A stretch of 64,000 bases of DNA. Source: SIG603 sp964370635 (GTDB lineage: Bacteria > Bacillota > Clostridia > Oscillospirales > Acutalibacteraceae). Below, in pieces: positions 17,841-26,386 of the stretch (its first letter is position 1; each line of letters opens with the position of its first letter). The notes beneath the pieces were generated by a model. That model was not told the DNA's origin. It did no database searches and worked only from the letters and a program-made list of their open reading frames with translations. The stretch covers positions 62,001 through 126,000 of the forward strand of contig CAYJJU010000003.1 of assembly GCA_964370635.1 (NCBI GenBank). Direction: 5' to 3'. The translations under genes were made by a program, and so were the position numbers.

Positions 17841-17868
17841 CACGAAGCCTGAGCTTCGTGTATTTTTT
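17841..17868. other. Hairpin between tRNA-His and tRNA-Gln
   Basis: A perfect 8-bp stem CACGAAGC/GCTTCGTG with loop CTGA is followed, on the plus strand, by TATTTTTT. It looks like a terminator facing the plus strand, although no plus-strand gene ends here. It may instead guide processing of the tRNA precursor. Confidence 0.5.
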
Positions 17869-17871
17869 AGA

Positions 17872-17949
17872 TGGGGTGGATAATGGGATTCGAACCCACG
17901 ATCTCCAGAACCACAACCTGGCGCTTTAACCGACTAAGCTATATCCACC
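17872..17949 (-). tRNA. tRNA-His (anticodon GTG)
   Basis: Acceptor stem GTGGATA/TATCCAC with the extra G at -1 opposite C73 that marks tRNA-His, CCA encoded, anticodon loop TTGTGGT. Confidence 0.95.
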
Positions 17950-17952
17950 ATA

Positions 17953-18029
17953 TGGCGCGCCAAAAGGGACTCGAACCCCTGGCCTACTGCTTAGAAGGCA
18001 GTTGCTCTATCCAGCTGAGCTATTGGCGC
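17953..18029 (-). tRNA. tRNA-Arg (anticodon TCT)
   Basis: Acceptor stem GCGCCAA/TTGGCGC, discriminator G, encoded CCA, anticodon loop CTTCTAA. Second gene of the tRNA operon. Confidence 0.95.
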
Positions 18030-18055
18030 ATTCGCAATACTCAGACTGTGTCTGA

Positions 18056-18129
18056 TGGAGCGGGTGATGGGAATCGAACCCACACGACCAGCTTGGAAGG
18101 CTGGAGTTCTACCACTGAACTACACCCGC
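18056..18129 (-). tRNA. tRNA-Gly (anticodon TCC)
   Basis: Acceptor stem GCGGGTG/CACCCGC, discriminator T, encoded CCA, anticodon loop CTTCCAA. First gene of the tRNA operon, about 29 nt after the -10 box. Confidence 0.95.
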
Positions 18130-18150
18130 ACAGTTTTTGCGACATCTAGT

Positions 18151-18179
18151 ATTCTACCACCTATTGGCGGTTTTGTCAA
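18151..18179 (-). promoter_or_regulatory. Promoter of the tRNA operon
   Basis: TTGACA, 17 bp, TAGAAT on the minus strand, close upstream of tRNA-Gly. Strong sigma-A form, as expected for stable RNA genes. Confidence 0.85.
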
Positions 18180-18393
18180 TATCATTTTGATAAATTTTCA
18201 ACTAAATTTAGATATTGCAAATTTATTTGCCCAAAATCGCTAAATAATCTATTGAATTTATGAAGTGTGAGCTTCTTTACAAGGTTTATTCCACGCAATA
18301 GGCATAAGGCAGGAGCTCTTTTGCTAAAATTTTAAGGCACTATTATATTTGTAACAAAAAAATAAAAAGAAGTCAATAGCGAAGCCGTAATGC

Positions 18394-18422
18394 TTGAAAT
18401 AAAAAGTATTTTTCTGTATAAT
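18394..18422 (+). promoter_or_regulatory. Promoter of the MFS transporter gene
   Basis: TTGAAA, 17 bp, TATAAT, 28 bp before the start codon. The rest of the 18180-18393 stretch shows no gene. Confidence 0.8.
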
Positions 18423-18450
18423 TATAATATAATCTAAAAGGAGATTTACT

Positions 18451-19671
18451 ATGAACATGAAAGCTCGCGTGTCTTTTAAAAATCTTACATTCAACTATGC
18501 TGTAATGCAGTGCTTTTTTTATATGGCAATTTGCTGTGTTATGCCCTTTGCCTCGGTTTTTTTGCTCTCGAGAGGCTTTACAAATACGGAAATAGGGTTA
18601 ACTCTTGCCTGCGCCAACACGATTGCAATTATAATGCAGTTGTTTTTATCGTCCTTTGCAGATAAAAACAAAGCTATATCTTTAAAGAATATTATCGCTG
18701 TTTTGTTGGTTTTTATCATTTTCGTTTCCTTATCGCTTATTTTTACGGCAGAAGTATTTATAGCTACCGCGGCTTTATTTGTGCTTTTACTTTGCATAGC
18801 CATTGTTTTGCAAGGTTTTTATGTATCACTTGCGATGGAGCAAGTAAATTCCGGTCAAAAATTAAATTTTAGCCTTTCGAGGGGCGTAGGCTCTTTCGCG
18901 CTTGCCGTATGCTCTCTTATTTTAGGTAATTTGACAAATGTTTTTGGCGGAGATGTAATCGTCGTTGCGGTTTTAATTTTACTTTTTATTTCGCTTATAC
19001 TCGTAATACTTTTCCCTAAACCGCCAAACACGAAAAGTGTGGAGAGGGCTAAATCTCCTAAGGCTTCAAGCTTTACTGTGTTTTTAAAGGAGAATAAGCG
19101 CTTTGGGCTTACGCTGTTTGCCTTAATGTTTATACTGTTTTCGCACTGTATTATAAATTATTTTACAATTCAAATCGTTCAAGAATTAGGCGGCGACAAT
19201 GCCGATTTAGGCGTTGCGGTCGCAATAGGCGCATTTATAGAATTTCCTGCAATGGCGATGTTTCCTTTCTTTTATAAAAAGCTTAGAAGTGCATCGGTTC
19301 TTTTAATTATATCTGCAGTTGCGTTTGCGCTTAAAACTGCAATAACTTGGCTGGCTCCGTCGATAGCGGTGTTTTTCGTCTCACAGTTTATCCAGTTTTT
19401 TGCATTTGCAACCTACATACCCGCAGGTGTATATTTTGCAAACAATGTAATTTCCGATAAAGACAAGGTTAAGGGGCAAACTTATATGACCATGGCAATG
19501 TCTGTGAGTGGAATCATAGCAAACTTCACAGGGGGCGCCATGATAGATGGCATAGGCGTTAGCAACACCTTGTTAGTGAGCCTAATCATGTCTATAGCAG
19601 GACTTGTCATGTTAGTTTTCGTAATTCCCTCGGACAAAAAACAGGCAGAGGCATTTTTTGTGAAATCTTAA
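18451..19671 (+). CDS. Major facilitator superfamily transporter (MFS_1-like)
   Basis: A 406-residue integral membrane protein with about 12 predicted helices in two halves joined by a charged cytoplasmic loop (about residues 190-210, PPNTKSVERAKSPKASS). The N-terminal layout (FYMAICCVMPFASVFLLSRGFTNTEIG, then LSSFADKN in the loop 2-3 position) matches the LacY/nucleoside-permease-like MFS branch. It has its own promoter and terminator and so is a single-gene unit. Substrate unknown. Confidence 0.85.
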   Translation: MNMKARVSFKNLTFNYAVMQCFFYMAICCVMPFASVFLLSRGFTNTEIGLTLACANTIAIIMQLFLSSFADKNKAISLKNIIAVLLVFIIFVSLSLIFTAEVFIATAALFVLLLCIAIVLQGFYVSLAMEQVNSGQKLNFSLSRGVGSFALAVCSLILGNLTNVFGGDVIVVAVLILLFISLILVILFPKPPNTKSVERAKSPKASSFTVFLKENKRFGLTLFALMFILFSHCIINYFTIQIVQELGGDNADLGVAVAIGAFIEFPAMAMFPFFYKKLRSASVLLIISAVAFALKTAITWLAPSIAVFFVSQFIQFFAFATYIPAGVYFANNVISDKDKVKGQTYMTMAMSVSGIIANFTGGAMIDGIGVSNTLLVSLIMSIAGLVMLVFVIPSDKKQAEAFFVKS

Positions 19672-19692
19672 ATATTATTATAATAATAATGC

Positions 19693-19733
19693 GCTATCAA
19701 AATGAGTAAAATCGTTTTTGATAGCCTTTTTTT
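19693..19733 (+). terminator. Terminator of the MFS transporter gene
   Basis: A 10-bp stem GCTATCAAAA/TTTTGATAGC is followed by CTTTTTTT. Confidence 0.85.
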
Positions 19734-20021
19734 GCGTGAAAAAGTAAATAAGTAAGTAAGGTAAGTACAAGAAAATATAAGTTTTTAAAACATTATATAA
19801 GTTTTTTGAATAAATATTAAGAATTATTGCTATGAAATTATTAAAAATTCGTGTATAAAATATATATGGATTTAAAAGTTTTGCCTAAAAGCTTATAAAT
19901 ATAAAAGATTAATTAGGTGAAAGTGCACATGAAATAAATATTAAATGTGAAGGGAGTGTAAAATCTCTAAAATTATACTACTTCTTAATAAGAGATAAAA
20001 TTAATTTAAAGGGGGAAGAAC
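19734..20021. other. Gene-free AT-rich leader before the second peptide-type transporter
   Basis: No reading frame of note. It holds short AAGT-type repeats near 19740-19765, several TATA-like stretches around 19854, and arms ATCTCT/AGAGAT near 19972-20000. It should contain the operon promoter, but no single -35/-10 pair stands out, which fits control by an activator such as the downstream response regulator. Confidence 0.4.
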
Positions 20022-21011
20022 ATGCTTAAATATATTGTAAAAAGACTTCTTATGCTAATTCCAATTTTATTCGTAATTTCGCTGATTTCTTTTGTTGTAA
20101 TTCAGCTCCCGCCGGGAGACTACCTTACAACAATGGTAATAAACTTGGAAGCGCAAAATGTCGATATACCACAGGCGCAGGTTGAACTTTTAAGAGAGCG
20201 CTTTGGTTATGGCGACCCTGTTATTGTTCAGTATTTTAAATGGATAGGAAACTTCATAACGGGTAACATGGGATATTCACTAATACACGACATGCCTGTG
20301 TCGGAGCTTATAGGTGAAAGAATAGGACTCACGATAGGAATATCGCTTACAAGTATGATTTTAACTTGGGCAATAGCGCTTCCGATAGGCGTATATTCCG
20401 CAACTCATAAATACAAACTAGGTGACTACACCTTTACCACAATGGGTTTTATAGGAATGGCAATACCGGACTTTTTCTTGGCGCTACTGCTCATGTATTT
20501 CTGCTTTACTACCTTCGGGTGGAGCATAGGCGGACTGTTCTCGCCGGAGATGGTAAACGCACCGTGGTCTATAGCAAAATTCATTGACTTCTTACAGCAT
20601 GTGTGGATACCTGTATTCGTGCTTGGTATTTCAGGTACGGCAGGCACAATGCGTGTCATGCGCTCAAGCATGATAGACGAGCTTAAAGCGCCATATGTAA
20701 AGGCTGCAAGGGGAAGAGGGCTTAAAGAGAAAGTGCTAATTTGGAGATATCCTGTAAAAGCATCTTTAAATCCTTTCTTAAGCACTATAGGCTGGATGTT
20801 GCCCACTCTAATATCGGGTAGTGAGATTATTGCGATAGTCTTAAACCTTCCAACTACAGGACCGCTTTTACTTGAAGCACTGCAAGCGCAAGACATGTAC
20901 TTAGCGGCAGGCATATTGATGATACTTAGCATACTGGCGGTTATCGGTACCTTGATATCCGATGTAATCTTAGCCTATGTAGATCCACGTATCAGACTAG
21001 AAAATAAATAA
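20022..21011 (+). CDS. Peptide-type ABC transporter permease, OppB-like
   Basis: A 329-residue permease that opens the second peptide-type transporter operon. TM1 covers about 9-29, then a loop with the family motif RFGYGDPVIVQYFKWIGNFI and GNMGYSL. The EAA-type loop is around YVKAARGRGLKEKVLIWRYPVKASLNP, and the end ILAYVDPRIRLE is typical. Strong ribosome binding site GGGGGAAG. Here the permeases come first and the binding protein last, the reverse of the 7.5-13.2 kb transporter. Confidence 0.92.
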   Translation: MLKYIVKRLLMLIPILFVISLISFVVIQLPPGDYLTTMVINLEAQNVDIPQAQVELLRERFGYGDPVIVQYFKWIGNFITGNMGYSLIHDMPVSELIGERIGLTIGISLTSMILTWAIALPIGVYSATHKYKLGDYTFTTMGFIGMAIPDFFLALLLMYFCFTTFGWSIGGLFSPEMVNAPWSIAKFIDFLQHVWIPVFVLGISGTAGTMRVMRSSMIDELKAPYVKAARGRGLKEKVLIWRYPVKASLNPFLSTIGWMLPTLISGSEIIAIVLNLPTTGPLLLEALQAQDMYLAAGILMILSILAVIGTLISDVILAYVDPRIRLENK

Positions 21012-21025
21012 GGGGGGTAGTGAGT

Positions 21026-22132
21026 ATGAAGAAAAAAGATAAGAAAAAGGTTCAAGGCACTGCAAATTACTCCCAGTGGAAACTGATAGGAATGCGCTTT
21101 AGAAGGCATAAACTGGCACTTATAGCGGCAATTATACTTTCAATATTTTACTTAGGCGCAATATTTGCCGACTTCTTAGTTCCTTATGACCCAACAGAGG
21201 CGAACCCTCAGATTATATACGCACCGCCCACGACGGTTTACTTTGGTGACCAAGACGGGCTTAGCCTAAGGCCATTTATATATAAATCGGTAGCGGAAAG
21301 AGACCCTGAAACTCTTAGAATGATTTATAAAGAGGACAGAAGCGAGAGAGTGTATATAGACTTTTTTGTAGAAGGTTATGAGTACAAACTCTTCGGACTG
21401 TTTGAGACAAATATTCATTTGTTCGGCGTAGAGGACGGCTCACATATTAATCTATTTGGAACTAACGGACTTGGAAAAGACGTTTTCTCCTCAATAATTT
21501 ACGGTTCAAGAATTTCACTTACCATAGGCCTTGTAGGTATCGCATTAAGCCTTGTCTTAGGCGTTGTAATAGGCGGTATAGCAGGATACTTTGGTGGAAA
21601 AATAGACAGCATAATTCAAAGACTTATAGATATTTTAAGGTCAATTCCTACCATTCCTTTATGGATGGGCTTAAGTGCGGCGATACCGCCAAACTGGGAC
21701 GTTACAAATACCTATCTGGCAATTACCATAATCTTATCGCTTGTCGGCTGGACAAGCATGGCTCGTGTTGTAAGGGGTAAATTCTTATCTCTTAGAGAAG
21801 AAGATTTTGTCGTGGCGGCAAGACTTAGCGGCGTTAAAGAGTTTTCCATAATAAGAAAACATTTGGTGCCAAGCTTTTCAAGCTACATAATAACACAGGC
21901 TACTTTATCAATTCCGGGCATGATACTTGGCGAAACAGCAATGTCGTTTTTAGGACTTGGAATACGCTCACCTGCTGTAAGCTGGGGTGTTTTACTTCAA
22001 GACGGACAAAATGTTTTTGCACTGTCCAATGCACCATGGATACTTATTCCCGGCATATTTGTAATAATTACAATTTTACTTTATAACTTCGTGGGTGACG
22101 GCTTAAGAGATGCCGCTGACCCATATGCATAA
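21026..22132 (+). CDS. Peptide-type ABC transporter permease, OppC-like with long first extracytoplasmic loop
   Basis: A 368-residue permease. TM1 spans about 30-52, then DFLVPYDPTEANP. Between TM1 and the conserved LFGTNGLGKDVFSSIIYGSRIS block lies an extra stretch of about 80-90 residues that ordinary OppC proteins (about 290-300 residues) lack, with many charged and aromatic residues. The core permease domain and EAA loop (FVVAARLSGVKEFSIIRKHLVPSF) are intact. Start 21026 (ATG) is preferred over GTG at 21020 because GGGGGG lies 8 nt upstream. The loop probably contacts the unusually large binding protein; inference. Confidence 0.9.
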   Translation: MKKKDKKKVQGTANYSQWKLIGMRFRRHKLALIAAIILSIFYLGAIFADFLVPYDPTEANPQIIYAPPTTVYFGDQDGLSLRPFIYKSVAERDPETLRMIYKEDRSERVYIDFFVEGYEYKLFGLFETNIHLFGVEDGSHINLFGTNGLGKDVFSSIIYGSRISLTIGLVGIALSLVLGVVIGGIAGYFGGKIDSIIQRLIDILRSIPTIPLWMGLSAAIPPNWDVTNTYLAITIILSLVGWTSMARVVRGKFLSLREEDFVVAARLSGVKEFSIIRKHLVPSFSSYIITQATLSIPGMILGETAMSFLGLGIRSPAVSWGVLLQDGQNVFALSNAPWILIPGIFVIITILLYNFVGDGLRDAADPYA

Positions 22133-22145
22133 GGGAGGGAAGAAT

Positions 22146-23162
22146 ATGTCTGAGCATTTACTGGAAGTAAAAGATTTAAGCGTTCAGTTTAAACTGATAA
22201 ACGGCGAGGTAAACGCAGTAAACGGAGTGAGCCTTTATGTTGACGAGGGTGAATCCATCGGAATAGGCGGCGAGTCTGGCTGTGGAAAATCGGTTACACT
22301 GTCTGCCGTAATGGGACTTCTTCCCGAAGAGGCAAAAATCACAGGCGGAGAAATTAAATACAAATTTAAAGACGGCAGAGTGGTGGACGTTGCTAAAGAG
22401 AAAAAGAACAGCAACAATATTTTAGAGATAAGAAGAAAAGAGATGTCAATGGTATTCCAAGAGCCTTCAGCGTCCCTAAGTCCACTTCACACCGTATATC
22501 AACAAATGCAAGAGGCGCTTGCCGACAGCGAAAAAATGTCAAAACCCGACAAAATGAAGGCCTGCGAAGACCTGCTTACCTTAGTTGGAATAAGACAAAG
22601 TGAGCGCTGGGTAAGGGAATATCCGTTTAGACTAAGCGGAGGCATGGCGCAAAGGGTTATGATAGCCCAAGCGCTTGCAAAAAAACCTAAGCTCTTATTT
22701 GCAGACGAGCCTACAACGGCACTCGACGTTACCGTTCAAGCGCAGGTTTTAAAGCAAATGGATTTACTTAGAAAAGAGCTTAACATAGGCATGGTGTTCA
22801 TCACCCATAACATGGGAATTTTGGCGCATATGACCTCACGTATTTACATTATGTATCTTGGAAAAGTGTTTGAGACCGCACCTACAGAGGAGCTTTTTGA
22901 AAACCCACTTCATCCATATACAAAAGGACTTATATCCTGCACACCGACAATGAGCTCCGACAAAAACGAGAAAATTAACACAATAAACGGCATGGTTTTG
23001 CCAAACGACGTGTTTACTCCGGGTTGCTCATTTTATAAGAGATGCGAAAAAAGGATAGAGGGTGTTTGCGACAAAAAAGAAGTGCCTGTAGTAGAGATTA
23101 ATGAAAAGCACACGGTTTGCTGTCACCTATACGCTAAGGGAGGTAATGAAAATGTCAAATGA
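22146..23162 (+). CDS. Peptide-type ABC transporter ATPase, OppD-like
   Basis: A 338-residue ATPase with Walker A GESGCGKSV, signature LSGGMAQRVMIAQAL, Walker B LLFADEPTTALD and a C-terminal Cys-containing oligopeptide motif (CSFYKRCEKRIEGVCDKKEV). The start is fixed by GGGAGGG 6 nt before 22146. Its end overlaps the start of the OppF-like gene by 11 bp. Confidence 0.92.
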   Translation: MSEHLLEVKDLSVQFKLINGEVNAVNGVSLYVDEGESIGIGGESGCGKSVTLSAVMGLLPEEAKITGGEIKYKFKDGRVVDVAKEKKNSNNILEIRRKEMSMVFQEPSASLSPLHTVYQQMQEALADSEKMSKPDKMKACEDLLTLVGIRQSERWVREYPFRLSGGMAQRVMIAQALAKKPKLLFADEPTTALDVTVQAQVLKQMDLLRKELNIGMVFITHNMGILAHMTSRIYIMYLGKVFETAPTEELFENPLHPYTKGLISCTPTMSSDKNEKINTINGMVLPNDVFTPGCSFYKRCEKRIEGVCDKKEVPVVEINEKHTVCCHLYAKGGNENVK

Positions 23163-24150
23163 TACAGTTTTAAAGATACAGAATTTGAAAAAACATTACC
23201 CAATTATAAGAGGACTTAACAAAGAGGTTAAGGGCTATGTAAGGGCGGTTGACGACATTACATTAGAGCTTAAAAAAGGCGAAACCCTAGGCCTTGTAGG
23301 AGAGTCGGGTTGTGGAAAAAGCACCATTGCAAAATGCATAATGAGGGCTTTTGAGCCGACCGATGGAAGCATACTTTTAAACGACGGCGGAAAAATGGTG
23401 GACATCACCCATATGCCAGAAAAACAGCTAAGGCCACTTAGAAAGCATTTTCAAATGGTTTTCCAAGACCCTTATCGCTCAATAAATCCCAGAGTGCTTG
23501 TAAAAAATGTTGTGGCAGAGCCCCTACAGGCTTTTGGCTACAGCAAACAGGAAATAGACAAAATGGTGCCCGAGCTTTTAGAAAAATCGGGACTTGCAAA
23601 GGAAATGGCGTCAAGATATCCACATGCATTCTCAGGCGGTCAAAGGCAGAGAATAGCAATAGCAAGGGCGCTTGCCTTAAATCCAAGCCTTATAGTACTA
23701 GACGAGGCGGTGTCGGCACTTGATGTGTCTGTTCAAGCACAGATATTAAATCTTTTAAGAGATTTGCAAAAAGAATTTCAGTTAACTTATCTGTTTATAT
23801 CGCATGACCTATCGGTTGTAAAGTATATAAGCGATAACATAGCCGTCATGTACTTAGGCAAACTTTTAGAGTACGGCGAGGCAGAGGAAGTTTTTCATAA
23901 CTGCAAGCATCCATACACCGAAATGCTTATGGCGGCCCTTCCCGATGCAGACCCGAAAAGCGGTTGGGACATAGACAAAGTCATAGGCGAAATTGATACA
24001 ATGGACGCCGCAGGAGAGGTTAAAGGCTGTATATTTGCAAAAAGATGTTCTTATGCAAAAGAAAAATGCCACAACACTCCACCGGAATATATAAACGTAT
24101 CAAAAGACGAAAACCGCAAGCATTTAGTAGCTTGCCACTATCACCTATAA
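23152..24150 (+). CDS. Peptide-type ABC transporter ATPase, OppF-like
   Basis: A 332-residue ATPase with Walker A GESGCGKST, Q-loop MVFQDPYRSINPR, signature FSGGQRQRIAIARAL, and Walker B LIVLDEAVSALD, in which the usual DEPT/DEPV Pro is Ala. The C-terminal Cys motif CIFAKRCSYAKEKC is present. Start 23152 is 8 nt after GGGAGG; an ATG at 23146 is too close to it. Confidence 0.92.
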   Translation: MSNDTVLKIQNLKKHYPIIRGLNKEVKGYVRAVDDITLELKKGETLGLVGESGCGKSTIAKCIMRAFEPTDGSILLNDGGKMVDITHMPEKQLRPLRKHFQMVFQDPYRSINPRVLVKNVVAEPLQAFGYSKQEIDKMVPELLEKSGLAKEMASRYPHAFSGGQRQRIAIARALALNPSLIVLDEAVSALDVSVQAQILNLLRDLQKEFQLTYLFISHDLSVVKYISDNIAVMYLGKLLEYGEAEEVFHNCKHPYTEMLMAALPDADPKSGWDIDKVIGEIDTMDAAGEVKGCIFAKRCSYAKEKCHNTPPEYINVSKDENRKHLVACHYHL

Positions 24151-24185
24151 GCGAGAATTCGCTTAAATATAAGGAGGAATATAAA

Positions 24186-26270
24186 ATGAAAAAAAGCACA
24201 GTAAAAAAAGTATTGTCATTACTGCTCGTTTTAGTAATGATGATGGGTACAATGTCGGCGTGTATCGCATCGGCTCCTGCTGAGGATACATCATCAGGCG
24301 GAGCAGAGAGCACAGACGGCGGCGACGACAAGGAAGATGAAGCAGACGACGAAGGCGAGTCTGAGGCAGAAGACACAAATACAGGCGATTACGATCTAAG
24401 TATCCCTGAAAGCTTTTCGGAAGCTCCAATGCTTGCAGAAAAAGTTGCAAGTGGCGAGCTACCACCGGTAGAAGAGCGTGTACCATCAGACCCACTAGTA
24501 ATTCCCGGCTATGAGTCAACAGGCATGTACGGCGGATACCTACGTATCTATGCACCGTCAACAGACTCTTTTGATGACTTGCACTGGAATAGAGAAGCAA
24601 ACTGGCTTAAAAAAGAATCACACTCTTATTTTGCAGAAGGCGAAAACAACATGGTTCTACACAGAGCTGCTGCTTTTGAATCAAATGAAGACTACACAGA
24701 GTTTACTGTTACTTTAAGAGATGGCCTAAAATGGTCAGACGGTACACCTGTTACAACAGAAGACCTAAGATATGCGGCAGAAGACGTTTGGATGTATGAC
24801 GAGCTTGCAGCATGGTGGGGCGGCTGGTTGTCTGACAACAGACCTACAGTCGAAGTTATCGACGAATTAAACATCAAATACACATTTGCATCTCCAGCAC
24901 CTGCATTTCTAAACGACCAAACAGGCTGGGCATCAAACCAAGGTCTAGGCGTTGGCGAAACACCAAGCCACTACCTAAAAGACTTCCACATCATGTATAA
25001 CGAAAATGCAGAGGAAGAAGCAATTGCAGAAGGCTATAACAGCTGGATGGACAGATACATAAAAGTATCAGACTGCGGACCTGGTCAAACAGACCTTAAC
25101 CTACCTACAGTTAATGCTTGGGTTCTAAAAAGCAAAGACACAACTCAAAAAGTATATGAGAGAAATCCATATTTCTGGGCAGTTGATGAAGAGGGACAAC
25201 AACTTCCTTACCTAGATGGTTATGTAGTTGAAGCAGTTTCTGATATAGAAGTTGCAAAACTAAAACTAATCGGTGGCGATTTTGACATAGCAGGACAATT
25301 CTTAATTCAACTTAACGAATATCCAATGCTTATAGAAAATGAAGAAACATCAGGCTATGAAATAGAGCTTGCTCAAGGCGATGTTACAGCCTTCCCTTCA
25401 CTTTCATTTAATCAAAATCATAACGACCCTGTACTACAAGAAATTTTCTCAAATCCTGAATTCTCAAAAGCTATGTCACACGCCATAGACAGAGAAGAGA
25501 TTAACCAAATCGTTTACGCAGGACTTGCAGAGCCTATGCAGTCTACATACATAACTTCTGAGCACTTCGACAACAGCGAATACAAAACAATGTACACAGA
25601 ATATGACCCAGAGCTTGCAATTTCTATGCTTGAGGGCATGGGACTTGAAAGAGATGCAGACGGCAACTTCCTAAGACCTGACGGCGAAGTTCTAACAATC
25701 AACCTACAAACTATAGTTGAAGAGGGTTGGGGCGATGCTACAGAGCTTATCGCAAGCCACTGGACTGAAATCGGCGTTATCACACAGTACAACCCAACAG
25801 AGCGTACACTGTTTGACGAGCGCAAAAATGCTAACGAGCTAGACCTATGGGTATGGCACGACAGAGAGCAAGCAACAGAGTTTAACTCATCTTCAAAAGG
25901 TGACGAGCTAAATAACTGGAGATTCTCAGATTCACAAGTTATGTGGGACGAGTGGTATACATCTGAAGGCGCAGAAGGCATTGAGCCTCCTCAAGAGTAC
26001 CAAGACTATGTAGAAGATGCAAAAGCATTGGCATTAGCTACACCTGGTAGCGACGAGTACATGGAGCTTGCACAAAAAGTTTGGGATTTCAGAATTAAAG
26101 ATACACTATACGTTATAGGCACAGTTGGTAATGCGCCAAAACCATTACTAGTCAAAAATGGCCTAGAAAACGTCGGCAACTTAGAGGTTCCATTTGACTA
26201 CTGGTATGCACAATATCCAGAGCAATTCTACTGGAGCGACGAAGCAAGAAGAAGCGAAATTTTACCATAA
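24186..26270 (+). CDS. ABC transporter solute-binding lipoprotein, large SBP family 5 protein
   Basis: A 694-residue binding lipoprotein. The type II signal peptide ends at lipidated Cys26 (TMSAC), followed by an acidic low-complexity linker rich in Glu, Asp and Ser. The fold is SBP family 5 (FTVTLRDGLKWSDGTPVTTEDLRYA), but it is about 100-150 residues longer than OppA/DppA. Start 24186 follows AAGGAGG. Large members of this group have been linked to oligosaccharides as well as peptides. The next gene is a GH65-like enzyme, so a glycosylated ligand is plausible but unproven. Confidence 0.9.
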   Translation: MKKSTVKKVLSLLLVLVMMMGTMSACIASAPAEDTSSGGAESTDGGDDKEDEADDEGESEAEDTNTGDYDLSIPESFSEAPMLAEKVASGELPPVEERVPSDPLVIPGYESTGMYGGYLRIYAPSTDSFDDLHWNREANWLKKESHSYFAEGENNMVLHRAAAFESNEDYTEFTVTLRDGLKWSDGTPVTTEDLRYAAEDVWMYDELAAWWGGWLSDNRPTVEVIDELNIKYTFASPAPAFLNDQTGWASNQGLGVGETPSHYLKDFHIMYNENAEEEAIAEGYNSWMDRYIKVSDCGPGQTDLNLPTVNAWVLKSKDTTQKVYERNPYFWAVDEEGQQLPYLDGYVVEAVSDIEVAKLKLIGGDFDIAGQFLIQLNEYPMLIENEETSGYEIELAQGDVTAFPSLSFNQNHNDPVLQEIFSNPEFSKAMSHAIDREEINQIVYAGLAEPMQSTYITSEHFDNSEYKTMYTEYDPELAISMLEGMGLERDADGNFLRPDGEVLTINLQTIVEEGWGDATELIASHWTEIGVITQYNPTERTLFDERKNANELDLWVWHDREQATEFNSSSKGDELNNWRFSDSQVMWDEWYTSEGAEGIEPPQEYQDYVEDAKALALATPGSDEYMELAQKVWDFRIKDTLYVIGTVGNAPKPLLVKNGLENVGNLEVPFDYWYAQYPEQFYWSDEARRSEILP

Positions 26271-26386
26271 TAGAGTAAGTTTTTCTCCAACTTAAAATTC
26301 AATAGATTGTGTAGGGGGCGGTGTCGCTGAAATCTCAAATTAGAGATATCGTGGCATTTGCCCCTTATGCTTTAAAAGAGGTAATT

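Noticed and set aside
17871..18243. Plus-strand open frames with typical MGFEPTISRTTT-like translations
   Set aside because: They are read through the antisense strand of tRNA-His, tRNA-Arg and tRNA-Gly. Such translations are known artefacts of tRNA clusters, and no ribosome binding site supports them.
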